From positions 124,001 through 188,000 of the forward strand of contig QANU01099724.1 in assembly GCA_003254905.1 (NCBI GenBank): a stretch of 64,000 bases of DNA, in the 5' to 3' direction. The notes beneath the pieces were generated by a model that did no database searches, was not told the DNA's origin, and was given only the letters and a program-made list of their open reading frames with translations. Numbering within the stretch: position 1 is the first letter of the stretch; each line of letters opens with the position of its first letter. Shown one piece after another: positions 25,263 through 38,486 of the stretch. The stretch comes from Nissolia schottii (Eukaryota; Streptophyta; Magnoliopsida; Fabales; Fabaceae). The position numbers and the translations under genes are program-made.

Positions 25263-25669
25263 ATGCCTGCAGCAGCTTCTTCACATGCTCATGTCCTCAT
25301 CACCATCACCATCATTTTCCTGTCCATTTTCTCACCCCATGTGAATGTGAGTCCTCTTCTTATCTCCTCTCTGCCCCTCAAAATATCCAAAATTGAATGT
25401 GGATACAAAATTTTGTGACTGAATTATTTTCTCTCAACTTTCATGATTAGGAGGCAAAAGGGGTGCCGGTTCCCATGGAGAACAAGATCGGAAGGAGGAA
25501 GTTGGGAGGCTTCCAGGTATGCGCAATGTGCACCTGCTGCGGCGGCGCCAAAGGGCTCTGCCTCCCCTCTCCGTGCTGCTATGCAATCAATTGCAACATT
25601 CCCAACAAGCCTTTTGGCTTCTGTTCCTTCACTCCCAAGGCTTGTAACTGCTTTGGATGCCACCCTTAA
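25263..25669 (+). CDS. Small secreted cysteine-rich peptide, family unknown
   Basis: Two exons, 25263-25346 and 25451-25669, with a GTGAGT donor and a TTAG acceptor in phase 0, give 100 residues. Residues 1-28 look like a signal peptide: a hydrophobic core of HVLITITIIFLSIF followed by a plausible cleavage region. The second exon gives EAKGVPVPMENKIGRRKLGG and then a compact domain of about 50 residues with twelve cysteines: CAMCTCC, CLPSPCCYAINC, CSF and CNCFGC, ending in HP and a stop. The GRRK basic site could be a processing point; this is inference. The CCYAINC-NIPNKPFG-C core is like an uncharacterised plant family I recall only vaguely. It does not fit the cysteine pattern of defensins, RALFs or LTPs. 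Expected to be apoplastic. Function unknown. Confidence 0.82.
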
Positions 25670-27478
25670 GTTTGTTTCTATAGCGAGTGTTGTTCTGAAT
25701 CATGGTTTTAGATTGCGCTCCTGGTTGCATTAGGATTAATGCAATTGTAGGAAATTGTGGCGGCGGTTGCGGACAGCAATTTAAAACCATGAGTCTAAGT
25801 GACAAGTCAGGAATGTTGGTTTTCTTAATTACTTCACTTTTCAATCAATTATTATACTAATTTTTTAGGTTTTATATTGGGGTGGGACTAGGGCAGCTAG
25901 TTAGCTACAATCCTGCTGCATTTGCAATATGTTTTGCTATCTGATACATCAATGACTATGCGCCAATGCTATTAGACTTTATTCTTGTTTTATTCTTTCT
26001 GTCCTTTTTTTTCTGAAGTGTCTTTAATAAAGCGTGAATACTGTATTGTCTTGTAACTTTGAGGAGCTGGGTATGGCAGTAAGCATCGGGAGAAATTCTT
26101 GCATGTTTTTGGAGCATATTTAATGTCAAACTCTAAAAATATCATCAACAGGCTAATTTCTCTTTATATCTATCTATCTATATATATATATATATATATA
26201 TTAAACATTAAAAATTAAAATTAATAGTTGGTTATGTTTTTAGAGCATGTATTAAATATGCAAATGATTCTCATGGATAGAAGAGGATAATGCAAATATT
26301 TCTCTCAGATTGGAGAGTTGCAGTATCAATCATGTCTCTTTAGATGATGAGGGTCTAATTGGTTTGGAGGGAATCTTTTGCGACCTCATTTTGGGAGCAA
26401 TCCATGTGCAGTTTTGTAAGGATATATTAATTACCCAATTAAATGGGGTTTTGGATGTTTCATCCTTTTGCCTTCAATTTTCGGTAAGCTAGCTAGCTTG
26501 TTTCTTTCTTTCTTCAATGTTGATTGTTAAGTCAAGTCAATGTGTATGCATATATGGGTCACTCTCAATAGCACATACCAAGTAATAAGTCAAGTAACTA
26601 TTAACTGCACTATCCATATTCCAATTCTAATTTGAGAAATGTTACGTGTATTCATTTTGTATAAAACATTGATATTTCATTTATTATTAAATGAGATTAC
26701 AATAAGGGCTACGACTTATTGAAATTTTATTCAATAGTAAGTGGCATCTGAATTAACACCATATCTCATATAAAATGATTAGACACAAAACAACACTTGC
26801 TATTTTGCTGTTGTCATTTTTTAATCACGCGTACCTTAATGTGAACGAAGCTGCTGCTGTGTTTGAAACTTTTACAATTGGCCGAAAGCCTTGACTTGGT
26901 GGCGGGGATGAAGTTCACACAAAAATGGCCAAAACTATAACTATTTAACAAAAATCAGTGGATGTGGTTAAATATGCAACTTCTTGTCCAAATTTTGAGG
27001 GTCCCCCCGCATTCCAAAAATTATTGACAATGCATAATGGGTTATAAAAAAAAGAAGCAGATAAAATCAATAACTAAAAACAAGGTAATAAATTCGGTAT
27101 CAACTGTTGATAATCAAATGCACTAGACATCAATTCCTTTTCTGAAAATAAAATTAAAAAATCGGATGACTACAAGTTTTCTCAAGAAAAACAACAAAAA
27201 AGAGTATGGATTCTATGTTTCTAACTTCTCTCGGTGAAGGGTGAAAAATAAAAATCTACCTTATTGTTATTTATTCAGCTTCAAAGCTGATTTAAATTTA
27301 AAAATTAAAAACCCCATAAGATGCCCGGAACTTGCATAAGATTTAAACTTTATCCTAGGGAGTAGTGTCTCCCAAGATATCCTCTCAGCATTTTCTCTCT
27401 ACCACCGCACCGCCCAATGGTGTGTTTTTCTTCTTTTTTCTTTCTTTACAAAATTTACACAATTTTGTGCTGCATTTG
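25670..27478. other. Intergenic between the peptide gene and the DUF707 gene
   Basis: 3' UTR of the peptide gene on the left. An AT/CT microsatellite lies at about 26170-26202. A short frame at 26310-26492 shows no recognisable similarity. The 3' end of the minus-strand DUF707 gene lies just right of this region. Confidence 0.4.
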
Positions 27479-30400
27479 CTATTGAAATGGATCGACCCAA
27501 CATTCATCCTCCTCAACTGCCTTTTGCCAACGTTTTTTAAAGATGCTTAATTCCCTGTACGAAAGTCTTCTTACCTGCACAGCCTCCAATATATTAGTAA
27601 CAAAGAAAACAAAACAAAATCAGTCAATAGAGATAATTTTGCAAGCAAATATTGTCAAATATTGTGTTCGGTTGTTAAAAAAAAAAACAACAGGAATTGA
27701 TTTCATTACAAATCCCATAGAATTGGGTCCTTTAGTTTTGTAGTCCTATCAAATTTTATAACATTTGATGAGAAATAATTTGATTTTAAGTTTAAACACT
27801 CCTAATTTTAATCATTCCAAACACTATTTAATGTAATTGATTTCTAAATCAAATTAAATTATTTCGTCTTTTCATTTATTCCAAACATGCTCAATGGGAA
27901 TGGATCATGCGAAAATTTCACGTCTTGATCATCTTTTGATTTTTGCCATTGATCAAGAAGGTGGTAGTAAGAAACCAATACATAATCAAGTCATAAAATT
28001 ATCAAACTAGAGGATCCATTTCCAACTACAATACACAGACTTCCCTTGATGCCAAAGCAATTAGTGGTTGTCATTGAAGGTGACATGTGCATATATGTTA
28101 TGAAACTTGAAAAGCTTTGGGCTTAATATACTAAGCCAATCATTTCCCATCTCTAAAGGGAGTAACTTACATCAACTCTATGATCCTTTTCCTCAGAAGA
28201 AACCTGCAAAAATATCAGTCTCAGTTTCAAAGGCATGATAGAATGAGAGAGACACAATTCCAGATCAGAATCATGCTATAAAATTAATTATAATCTTTGG
28301 AAAATCAACAAGACAAGCATTTACACATGTGGTTAAAACCTCTGACAAAGATGAAACATTTTCTTACCGTAGTCATATCTATGCCCCCAAGAGTAGGACG
28401 ATTGTAGTGAACAATGTATTCGGCATCCACAACGCCAACGTTTTTCGTTCGATCGCCCTGTCCAACAGAAATAATGTCAGATTGAACTAGAAAGCAAGAG
28501 ATAAAAGACAACAAAATTTTCATCAGAGGAATGTTCCGAACGAAGAAAAATAGGAAATAACGGAATTGAACCGGAAAACAATGAGCTTAAACTTACCTGA
28601 GCACAGTAGCCTAGCTGCATATCTAGACCCCATGCATGGATCAAGTCATTCTGTAAAATAAACCACATATGGTGAATAAATATGCAACATTTAGAAACAA
28701 AAGTGAACTTAACAATTGTCCTGAACAATTCTAAGTTTGTTGTCTTTATCCTCTTCTCTAAACATGTTTTTGTCTCCAATGTCTTTGCCTCCTTTGTCAT
28801 AGGACAGGAACCAAACGCTACTTAATAGAACAGAATGGCTCACCTGGACCATATACCAAACGCAGCGCCACGCAGCTCTAGAGAAAACAGGAGCCATCAT
28901 TTCTATCCACCTGAAACAAATAGTTCATCTTTCTTCAACTGTAGCAAAGTAAAAAAAGGGAGATAAAAAATTAAATGAGTTGTGGTCGTTACCCTGTGCA
29001 AGGAGGAGCAGTGCTGCTCGCATCGCAGCCTTTACCATCATTACCAGCTTTATACGTCCTTCTGCAAAGCACAAAAAGCCAAAAGCATTCACAACTCTGC
29101 TTTAAAGCACAACTAATTGATAACAACATGAGAAGGCAAAACTTGAGTTATGCTTTTGTTCTCTTCTAGTTTTTCCAGTAAAAGAGAAGAAAAGGATTAC
29201 TCAGATTAGGTGGCAAGGGGGATTTGAATTTGAACTCAGGATTTCCTTCTTAGATTAGGTGCATGGTTACTATTTGGTGAACTAGCTTAACAACAAAAGC
29301 ATAAGCGCAGCTAGCTATCAGAAACATGACATGGGGATATGGGCTTCCTAAAAAGTGTATCGAATGTTTGAGCAATTCCTAGCTATATAATAGCAGAACC
29401 TACTAGAGGTTAATGAAGTACTTATTGCAGACTGATCATGTTAAACATGGTGTAACTAATGTGTTGGCTTTATCTAGGTATAATGGGTGTGTAGTGCTAA
29501 AAAAAATGGTATTGTGCTTTTCCGGTCTAGTGATAAGCGCTTGATCCAATGGAATGATATCATAGGAACCAGACATCCTGAAAAAGGGGAATAAGCTAAC
29601 CTGTGCACCATTGACCTTCTCCCACGCGCAGTGATCTGATGATGCACTTCTGATTTTTTAGAATCAAGTGCTGGTTGTGATATCTCCAGGCCTTCTTTTT
29701 TGACAATAGAAACATACCTGAAATTCATTTTAAGAGTCCTTAAGATTTTGTACAAATATAGGAGTTATCTACCCCTTCTACATGATCTTAGTATGATGGT
29801 AAAAATCATCTCAGAGAGGATTCAGGAAAGGCATAAAATCACCAGTGCATGTTTTGATTAAATAAGTGCTCCCAAGTTATATTTTTGTAATTTACACAAA
29901 TTAGAAAGGTATTCAACATACTTATCTGGGTGGAAATTATCAACTCCAAGGTCCTCATCCCAAAGGAAAATATAACCATATTCTGCAACTATGTCAGGGT
30001 GTAAGAAACGCTTGGCAAACCACCTATTCATTGAAAACATGTCAAGATGAAAAACAGAATTAGGATAACTGAAATTGTTGGCAACATGGGAGGGAATGAG
30101 GTGCGAGGTGACCTACCATTTGCTTTGATTGATTACAGACACATGAATGACTCGGTCACTCCACTTGAACTCCTTCCATTCGTCAACGACACCGTCATAG
30201 TGGAAGAGCATCACAACAAAATCATGTGCCAGAAACTGAAATTTGGTGAAGAAATAAGGGTCATGATCAATGGACCGAAAATAGGGTAATAGTAATGAGA
30301 AATCAGTACCAAACTGGTACCTTTTGAACCATTTTGTTCACAAGATGTTTCTGCTTTATCCCGACTGCCATCGCAAACAAGTTGGTTGATGCATTTGCCT

Positions 30401-30655
30401 TAACCTGTTCAAGTATAGATAAGTCAGAGACATGCCAAAAGCAAAGAAAAATGCGATGATATGCATTCAAGTGTCAATTAAAGAGTAAAACTGTGAGAAA
30501 CATTTAAAGGCTTGCTCATATATCAGAATATGTAATCTTCCCCTACTAAAACACGCAAGATCATCTCCAAAATGATTTCAATACGGAAACTAATTTTAAT
30601 TCATGACTCTTGCATGAGTAGGTTAGCCTTGTAAATGATCACATACATTAGAAGG

Positions 30656-30686
<31 letters not shown>

Positions 30687-32312
30687 ACATTTGCAGAGCA
30701 AGGATAGTGTGACAATTGTGCCATCTCAACGCTGCGCATTCAGCATCACAATTCTTCACTAATTAAGATTTCATTGCACTAATACTATTCATAGGTTACA
30801 TTAAACACTGGAAGTTGAGTAATCATGACTGACTGAAACTTACATCTACTACAGGATGATGAGGCGTCCTTTTCGCGGGAGCATGGTCCCATAACAGCCG
30901 CGTTTCGAAGCTGGAAGTGCTGGAGACTATACCTGCAGGTAATGACTCGCTTCCACTAGGCCTGCACTGATTCTACTAAACAAGATAGCAAATATAAGCA
31001 ACCAAAGTTGAACATATGAAACAATTAAAGCAAGCACAGTAAGAGAACAAACCTTGCATTTATCCTTATTCTGAATCTCATTGTCCATTCTCCAGCTTGA
31101 TAGTTTCTACAATACGAGACACCAAAAGGGTTTATTTGAGATTTAGGAAAAACATGAATTGTACTTTAGTCACGAAGTCCAATCCAATTGGTTGCTTGAA
31201 CTACAAACAAGACATCTTGAAATTTCAACAGTTAATATAATAACCATCTTAAAAGTCATATATGTAACACTAAATGTCTTTACAATCACAGCGCATCAAA
31301 GTTAGTCCCAAATATTTCTAGTTACGTCGTTAAAAATATCCGACTCTTACTATAGCTACGCTAAAAGTCATACATACAATACTTTAAGATTGGTTGTTAC
31401 GGTAAAATACTTCACACTGAAAGTATATCAAAATTGATCTAAAACATTCGATAATTTACCGTGTCGCCCTAAGATAATTGCTTTATGTGTGCATACATAC
31501 CTCTTTGTAGCTACGGGATGGGAGTGAACTGACGAAAAACAGAATAAGGCATATCAAAAAAGCTGCTGGGAAGATGGCGTAAGGACGGGAGCATGACGTT
31601 TTACTCTTCGAATCAGCAACCGAAACAGCCTGCAACATGCAAATGCTGTAATTAGAATTGGAGAAAGCACCGCGCTTGATGCGAGAACAAAACTGCTTTC
31701 ATGAAGGTATAAAACAAGTAATCGGTAGCATGCACATGCATCAAGTAATTTGAATTGGACCATACCTAATCATTCGCTGTGAAAAAGCCAATACAACAGT
31801 GAACCAAAAAGAGTTGTGATCCATTGTTTTTTCTCTTTAAGATATTTCTAACTCAGGCGTGATCACGAATCACGACTAAGAAACCGTACCAACAATTGTC
31901 TTCTTTAGGGTTTGAACTTTGTTTTCTAGATTACAGTTGGCTTACCACTGCACCGAACCCTTGTTATTAGGCTCTCTTTTTTTTTGTTAATTCTTATTGG
32001 AGGCAAAACATAACACAGCAGGAACAGAGGAAAATTAGAAAGAAATAAATGAATAAATAAACAATTGATTGTATAACAAGGGACGTTGTAGTACAACTCT
32101 ATCGATTTCATGATCACGTATAGCCCCCCCCCTCCAAAAAAAAAAAACACATTAAATCGAAAAATAGAAGAGACATAAAAGATAGCATGAAGCTCATGGT
32201 TTTAGAAAAACAATACAAAGGGCTGAATGCATACCCGAGAAGGTGACTTGATCATGTCAGGCATTGAAAGGCAGAGAACAGAGAGGGTGTTGCGGTTGTT
32301 GTGTCTATGCAT
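27479..32312 (-). CDS. DUF707 family membrane protein (14 exons)
   Basis: Exons on the minus strand: 32312-32235, 31629-31501, 31106-31053, 30972-30844, 30404-30321, 30235-30117, 30023-29922, 29717-29601, 29061-28993, 28910-28844, 28650-28597, 28457-28368, 28203-28171 and 27574-27479. All have GT-AG borders and the phases agree, giving 406 residues. Residues about 44-63 (YAIFPAAFLICLILFFVSSL) form one membrane anchor, suggesting a type II endomembrane protein. Family landmarks follow in order: CRPSGSESLPAGI, VDEWKEFKWSDRVIHV, KWWFAKRFLHPDIVAEYGYI, FLWDEDLGVDNFHPDKYV, GLEISQPALD, ARGRRSMVHR, MAPVFSRAAWRCVWYM, NDLIHAWGLDMQLGYCAQ, GDRTKNVGVVDAEYIVHY and a C-terminal KKRWQKAVEEDECWVDPF. The FLWDED motif recalls metal-binding sites of glycosyltransferases, but the family's activity is not established. 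The last intron (596 bp) carries MITE-like sequence. Introns also contain a 20-odd T run near 30660. Confidence 0.93.
27658..27896. mobile_element. Possible Tourist-like MITE overlapping and upstream of the last DUF707 intron
   Basis: TTGTGTTCGGTTGTTAAA at the left and TTCCAAACATGCTCAA at the right are roughly inverted. The interior has repeated AATTTTAA/TCCAAACAC phrases like Harbinger-derived MITEs. The pairing is imperfect and no TWA target duplication is clear. Confidence 0.4.
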
Positions 32313-32535
32313 GAAAAACCAATCGAAATAGTGTTGAATTGAATTCGTAAAAAATCAAAATATAAATAAATGGAAAAGAGTGGCAGTTGCTACGAATGCT
32401 GCTGTCAATATATATAAGAAAGGAAAAGATTATAATGGAAGGAAGGAGGGAGATGATGTTGGGATCGTAATCTTAATCTTAATTTCAATAAAATTTCGTA
32501 AGGTTTAAAATGATAAATACCTCTGCTTTTAGTTT

Positions 32536-32557
32536 AGAGAGAGAGAGAGAGAGAGAG
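32536..32557. repeat. (AG)n microsatellite upstream of the DUF707 gene
   Basis: An AG dinucleotide tract about 220 bases upstream of the start codon on the minus strand. Read with the gene it is a CT tract, common in plant core promoters and 5' leaders. Confidence 0.85.
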
Positions 32558-34254
32558 TTAGTTGACGGAAGGGGCGGGAACCGAATAACAGGGTGCAGGG
32601 GGTGGGTTCAGGCCTCTTTGCCACAAACAAAAACATTATATACATCAAACGCAATTCATTCATTCATCCATCTTCCAACGTGCTACTTTTTTTTTTTTTT
32701 CCTTCTTTCAAAAGCTATTATTTGAGGAGGCTTTTACTAAATACACACGTTTAGTCACGTTCTCAAGCTCCAACGAAAACTACTACTACCTTTGTTGGTT
32801 AGCATGTGCTAACGTTTTCATTGACATGACATGCAACAAATGTATTATACATATTATATTTTATATATATATCTCATCTTATGTATATGTCTTTTGTTTT
32901 ATCTTATATCTTATCATTTTGAGAAAAACCTGGCCTGCCGCTCATTAGAAGGAGTCGCGCTACCCATTGATCTGATTACGAGTTAAGACGGCTTGATTTG
33001 GTCCAAAATAAATGAATTTGAACCAATTAAATTTAATTGAGTGGGTTTACTTTGATTTTTTAAACTTCCTTAACAAATCTTTATCAAATCAATCAGTTCA
33101 AGTCAAAAAGATTCATTTAATTTTGTTCGAATTATCAAGTTGAAGTATAAAACAATTTATTTAAGCGGTTATCAAAATATGTATCCTTTTATTTGTACTC
33201 AAGTTGGTTAAATTAGAATTGCATTGTCGATTGACTCACATGTTCGTTAATATTTAATTTCTTTTATTTTATCACCTGTCAACGAGATTTGAACATTAGT
33301 TATTTTAGAATAAGAGTTCAATCCTTAACTAACTGTTTTACTTCTTGTTGACGATATATAGTTTCCTTTGGCGGTCTAGTAACTTTATATGTTATTAAAG
33401 TGAGAATAAGTTCTACAAAATTCTCTCTTGACTTCTTGTTTCCTAATTTGTTTCACTATGGTGCACAATAGACAAAACAAAAGAAAATATTTTCGGACTA
33501 TATTTTGCATTATCAGGCAGAAACTTTGCAAAAATCATGTATGTATTTATTTATTTCGCCTTGGAATAAATATATTTTTGCCTTTGATAAAAAATAAATA
33601 AATAAAAATAAAAAGCATTTCTCCAGGAGTCGATTCGGGGAATACAGTAAATTAAAATCATAGTTGAATTGTGACGAATCATTAAATCTTAAATGAGTCT
33701 ATCAACAATCAAGACCAAAATGGAATAGCTCCAACAGACATGTATATGGCGGAGCAACATTTCATGAGTAATTCTACCACTAATTAAATCCATTCAATTC
33801 AATGTTTTTATCAATTACCCATGAAACATGTTACCTTATTCTCTTTTCTCCGGTCAACGGTGATCATAATTCGCCAAACGTAGTGGTTCACTAGTCTACC
33901 TTCGACAACGAATATATACATAAATAAAGATATAAAATGATATATTATAAATGGTAATTAACTTGTGGATGAGACCAAGGTGAGGGCCTAATAAAATCAA
34001 TAAATAATAAAGATAAAATAAAATAAATACACGTCACATGGTAAAGGTGGGCCAAGAATTAGTACACATCCATAGCCTTCAGCCCAAATAAGGTGGGCTT
34101 GGTTTTGGGAAGGTCAACGATCATTAAAGGTCATAATGATAAGTTCATAACCCTTAATCTTCTTACTTCTTAGCTTGGATCAATTTGGATTTGGATGCTC
34201 TATTCTTGTTCTTTTTCTAGTTATCATTTCTTATTCTTCATTTCAGAAAATATA
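32558..34254. other. Intergenic, upstream of the DUF707 gene and of the LINE
   Basis: AT-rich and no gene seen. 33190-33360 has phrases like AACGAGATTTGAACATTAGT that recall degraded SINEs, but this is too weak to call. Confidence 0.4.
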
Positions 34255-34274
34255 TTTAAAGATTGATTTAAAAT
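34255..34274. repeat. Target-site duplication of the LINE, left copy
   Basis: TTTAAAGATTGATTTAAAAT, identical over 20 bases to 37133-37152. Confidence 0.92.
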
Positions 34275-37132
34275 GCAGCAACAACTACGAAACCTTATCC
34301 CACTACATGGAGTTAGTTACATGGATCAAATGATGTCATAGTGCCCTATTAAGGGCCATGTTTTCATGTAAATCATTAACTTCTAAATCTTCTCTAATAG
34401 TTTCCTCTATAGTTTTTCTAAGTCTTTTCCTACTTCTAACTATTGAGTTACCCACCACTTGATCTACTTTTCTCATTGGGACTTTTAACGGTCTTCTCCT
34501 CACATGTTCAAACTACCTAAAACGGGATTCTACCATCTTTTGTACTATAAGTGCTACCCTGACCTTCTCCCTAATGCAATCGTTCCTAATCTTATCTTGT
34601 CTAGTGTGTCCACACATCCACTGTAGCATCCTCATTTTCACAACATTGAGTTTATTCTTTTATTGGCTTTTTAATTGCCCAACACTCAGTCATGTATAAC
34701 ATTGTTGGTCTTATAGTTGTGAGATATAATTTTTCCTTAAGCTTAAAAGACACTTTTCTATCACACAAAACTCCTGATGAACTCCTTCATTTCATCGACC
34801 TAACTTGGATCCTATGATTAACAACATTCTCTATCTTTCCATCATTTTGGATAATGGCGCCAAGGTACTTGAAACTTGTGACGTATGGTATAGGATCGTC
34901 TCCAATTTTCACCTATACATTTGGATTTGTACGTCTCTTACTAAACCGACATTCCATATATTTGGTCTTACTTCTGCTTATACGAAGACCTTGTGTTTCC
35001 AACGTTTGTCTCCATTGTTCTAATGTTCCATTTAACTTTTCTCTCGACTCTCCCACCAAAACAATGTCATCCGCGAAAAGCATGCATTGGAGCACTCAAT
35101 CTTGAATGTGTTCAGTAAGAACATCTAAGAAAATGGTGAAAAGATAGGGACTCGGAGTTGACCCTTGATGTAGACCAATGGTAATGTGGAATTCCTCTAT
35201 CGTTTCACCTTGTATTCTTATGCTAGTTGTGGCCCTGTCATACATATCTTTGGTTGCTCATATGTAAACAATCCGAACTCCTTTCTTCTCCAGAACCTTC
35301 CATAAAATCTTTATTGGCATCCTATCGTACGCTTTCTCCAAATCAATAAAAATCATAAGTCTTTTTGGTCCTTCCGATATCTCTTCATCAATCTCCGCAA
35401 ATAGGTAGATCGCCTCCATGGTAAACCTCCTAGGCATAAAGTCAAACTGATTTTCTATGATGTGGGTGTCCAGTCGCAATCTCTGCTCAATTACTCTTTC
35501 CCATAATTTCATAGTGTAACTCATGAGCTTAATCCCTCTGTAGTTTGCACAATTTTCTATATCTCCCTTGTTTTTGAATATGTGAACCAAGACACTCCTC
35601 CTCTACCCATTTGGCATTTTCTTCGACCTCATGATCTCGTTGAAAAGTTTTGTGAGCCACCATTTTCCTTTTTCTCCAAGGTATTTCCATACCTCAATAG
35701 GTATATTGTTCGGTCCTACTACCCTACTATTCTCTATCTGCTTCAAAGTGTTTTTTACCTCTGTTTCTCATATTCTACGATAAAACGTATAATTCTAATA
35801 TTCTTCCCTGGTACTTAATCTATCTGATTTTGGGAGAGACTCCTTCCCATCATTAAACAACTTTTGAAAGTAGTTCTTTCACTTAATCTTAATGTCTTAT
35901 TTTGTGACCAGGACTTCACCCTCCTCATCCTTAATGCACTTTATTTGGTCCAAGTCTTTTTTTTCCTTTCCCTACCTTTATCTAGCTTGTAAATACCCTT
36001 CTCCCCTGATTTAGTTCCTAAGGATTGGTATAACCCATAAAAATCCCTAGCTCGTGTTTCGCTCACTGCCTTTTTTGTTTCTCTCCTAGATGTCTTATTT
36101 TTTTTCTTTCAATTTTCAGCATTCCTACATCTAGACCAAGTTATAAAGCAATCCTTTTTTTCCTTAACTTTATCTTGTGAACTTTCATCCCAACACCAAG
36201 ACTCTTTACCTTTAAATCAATCTGTGAATGTCCACTCTTACAGGTGATGAGATGTTCATTTTGTTTCCTAAAACATGTGTTCACTACTATAAAATCAAAA
36301 GATAATGAAAAATCTAGTATGGTCCTACCCTCTGCAATTGTTACTCCTATTCTATATCTCCCATGTAACCCCTCATATCCACTAGCTCCCTCCTCACATG
36401 GCCATTTAGATTCCCTCCTAATAAATTTTTTTCTTCTAAAGGTATGCCCTAAACTAGGCCTTTTAAATCCTCCCAAAAACGTATTTTGTGGTGCTCTTCT
36501 AATCTTGTTTGTGGTACATAGGCACTAATGACATTGAAGGTGTCTCTCTCAACTACAATTTTAATGCTATGATCCTGTCACCTATTCTTTTAACATATAC
36601 CACATCATTTTTTCAAACCTTATATGCAATTATGCATACTTCATTTCTAAATTTTGCATTCTCAATGTATCAAAGCTTAAACCTATAAGTATCTAACTCC
36701 TTACCTTTCACTCCTACGCACTTAGTTTCTTTTATGCGCATAAAATTTATTCTTCACCTAATTATGGTGTCTACTATTTTCATTGATTTACCAATAAGTG
36801 TGCCTACATTCCATGCACCAAAGCATATGCTATCTATATTCCTGTGAACTAACTTTTTTACTCGCACCCGTTCACAAAAATGTCGTAGCCCTTGCACATT
36901 TTTCACTGCATCCCAACATCGATACAATGACTTTTGCTCTTTTGACATTGCACGCGAGCAATGCAATGTGTTGCTTTCGGGCAACAACCTAGCCTTAACA
37001 TTATGTAATCGTTGATCCATGGCATGAAGATTCAACAAAGTTTTACCATGGCTGTCGACGGCCTAGCACAACCCTCCTCTTTTTTTTGGGGCTTGGGACT
37101 AGCTATGTAGTGCTTTCCAACCCAACAAGAGT
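34275..37132 (-). mobile_element. RTE-clade LINE, near full length, coding region decayed
   Basis: Read on the minus strand, the 5' end is at 37132 and the 3' end at 34275, where the sequence ends GGTTTCGTAGTTGTTGCTGC, like the TTG-rich tail of plant RTE elements. Near 36840 an endonuclease N-terminus is visible (FGAWNVGTLIGKSMKIVDTI). The reverse transcriptase covers about 35600-34910: ENCANYRGIKLMSYTMKLW, ENQFDFMPRR, then IFIDLEKAYDRMP (block A Asp), GLHQGSTPSPYLF in a gap between frames, and MLFADDIVLVGE with the catalytic FADD. Several stops and frame changes divide the reading into at least four pieces, so it is inactive. It is 2,858 bp, flanked by a perfect 20-bp duplication (34255-34274 and 37133-37152), which fixes both ends. 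Confidence 0.92.
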
Positions 37133-37152
37133 TTTAAAGATTGATTTAAAAT
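37133..37152. repeat. Target-site duplication of the LINE, right copy
   Basis: The same 20 bases as at 34255-34274, directly after the LINE's 5' end. Confidence 0.92.
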
Positions 37153-38486
37153 ATGACTTAAAAATTAGGAGACAAATATATTAACTAATTTTTTAAGAAA
37201 TTTACTTAACAAAAAGTAACTGCATAGACAAAAGAAGTTTACCTTATAGTAGGCTCTTCATTCTCTTAAGATCTTAAAGTCCTTAATAATTGAATAAGAT
37301 GCGAAATTTTCAACTATTTATCTCTCAATATTCTGTTGGTAAGAAATTAATCTTCCATCTTATTACTCAATGTTGTCTTAATTATCTAGAATTGGAGTAA
37401 ACCGCTCACACAATATGGCAAAACAATCCAAGTTTTAGACAGCCATCCTTAAGTACATAGAACACTTCAAACGTACACTAAGACTGAGGCTACAATTAAT
37501 AACAATCACATAAGCACAAACCAATAAGAATCGCCACATGTTATCAGCTAGGTTTTTTTTTTCCTTTATGCATTTCCTAAAAAATATTCACTACAATTTT
37601 ATTTTATTTTTATCCAATTATTAATTAGTTTTTTTTTTCACATAATCGTGCAAGATTGACATAACCTTTCCTCCAATTTGTTGACAAATTACAGGCTTAA
37701 GCAGCTTTATAGAGGAAAAAAATTCAAACCTTTTAATCATCAATATACAATTAAGGCGCTTCAAAAGAGCTAAACCTTGCCGTACCTTCAGGTTACAAGG
37801 AAGTGGGAATTCAAAGGCTAAACCATGGTAACAAGATACTCAGGACTCAAGTGGCATTATCAACAATTCAGTAGCATCAAACCATATATTAAAATAGAAA
37901 TTCATAAATATACTTGCATAAATTTAACCATTTTGGGGTCCCTAAAATTCATAAAGTAGTTCATAAAATAGCTCCATTCTGTTAGTTTACCAAATTATAG
38001 CAATCAAACCAAAATCTCAAAGATCCAATCTTGTTCGAAGTAGGATGTTTAGCCTTTCCCATTGCTCACTTCACAGAAGAATCAAGAGGAACAAACCAAA
38101 ATTCAATCCACAATCATATCACTAAATGCGAACCACAATTGTCCCCATTGGTGATTATATTTTCAAAACTACAAATTAGAGAGATAGACCAAGAAAGTTA
38201 CTTGAACTCAACTCAATTTAACGGAAAACTAAGCAATACCAAGATTTCCTGAACCACTATTAGAGTGACTAACATAACAACATGGGGGATGGGGTTTCAC
38301 AATTACAAGCATATAAAAAAAATCCCAACAACTACATGACAGAAAGAAGGGATTTTGTCCAAAACCCAACATCAAGCTATTCACTTGGATCTAAAAAAGG
38401 GAAAAACAATTACCAAGCTGCATTAACCCTTATGACCCCAGGAACCTAGCCCACAATACAAGGCAATTACATTCTTCTTATCAGCA
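37153..38486. other. Intergenic, 3' flank of the F-box gene
   Basis: No gene is recognised. The right part should include the 3' UTR of the minus-strand F-box gene. Confidence 0.4.

Noticed and set aside
25077-25418. 113-residue frame overlapping the peptide gene's first exon
   Set aside because: It is in another frame; the two-exon model with signal peptide and a Cys-rich domain explains the region better.
30655-30682. T run as a retroelement tail
   Set aside because: No element body or duplication flanks it; a plain intronic homopolymer in the DUF707 gene.
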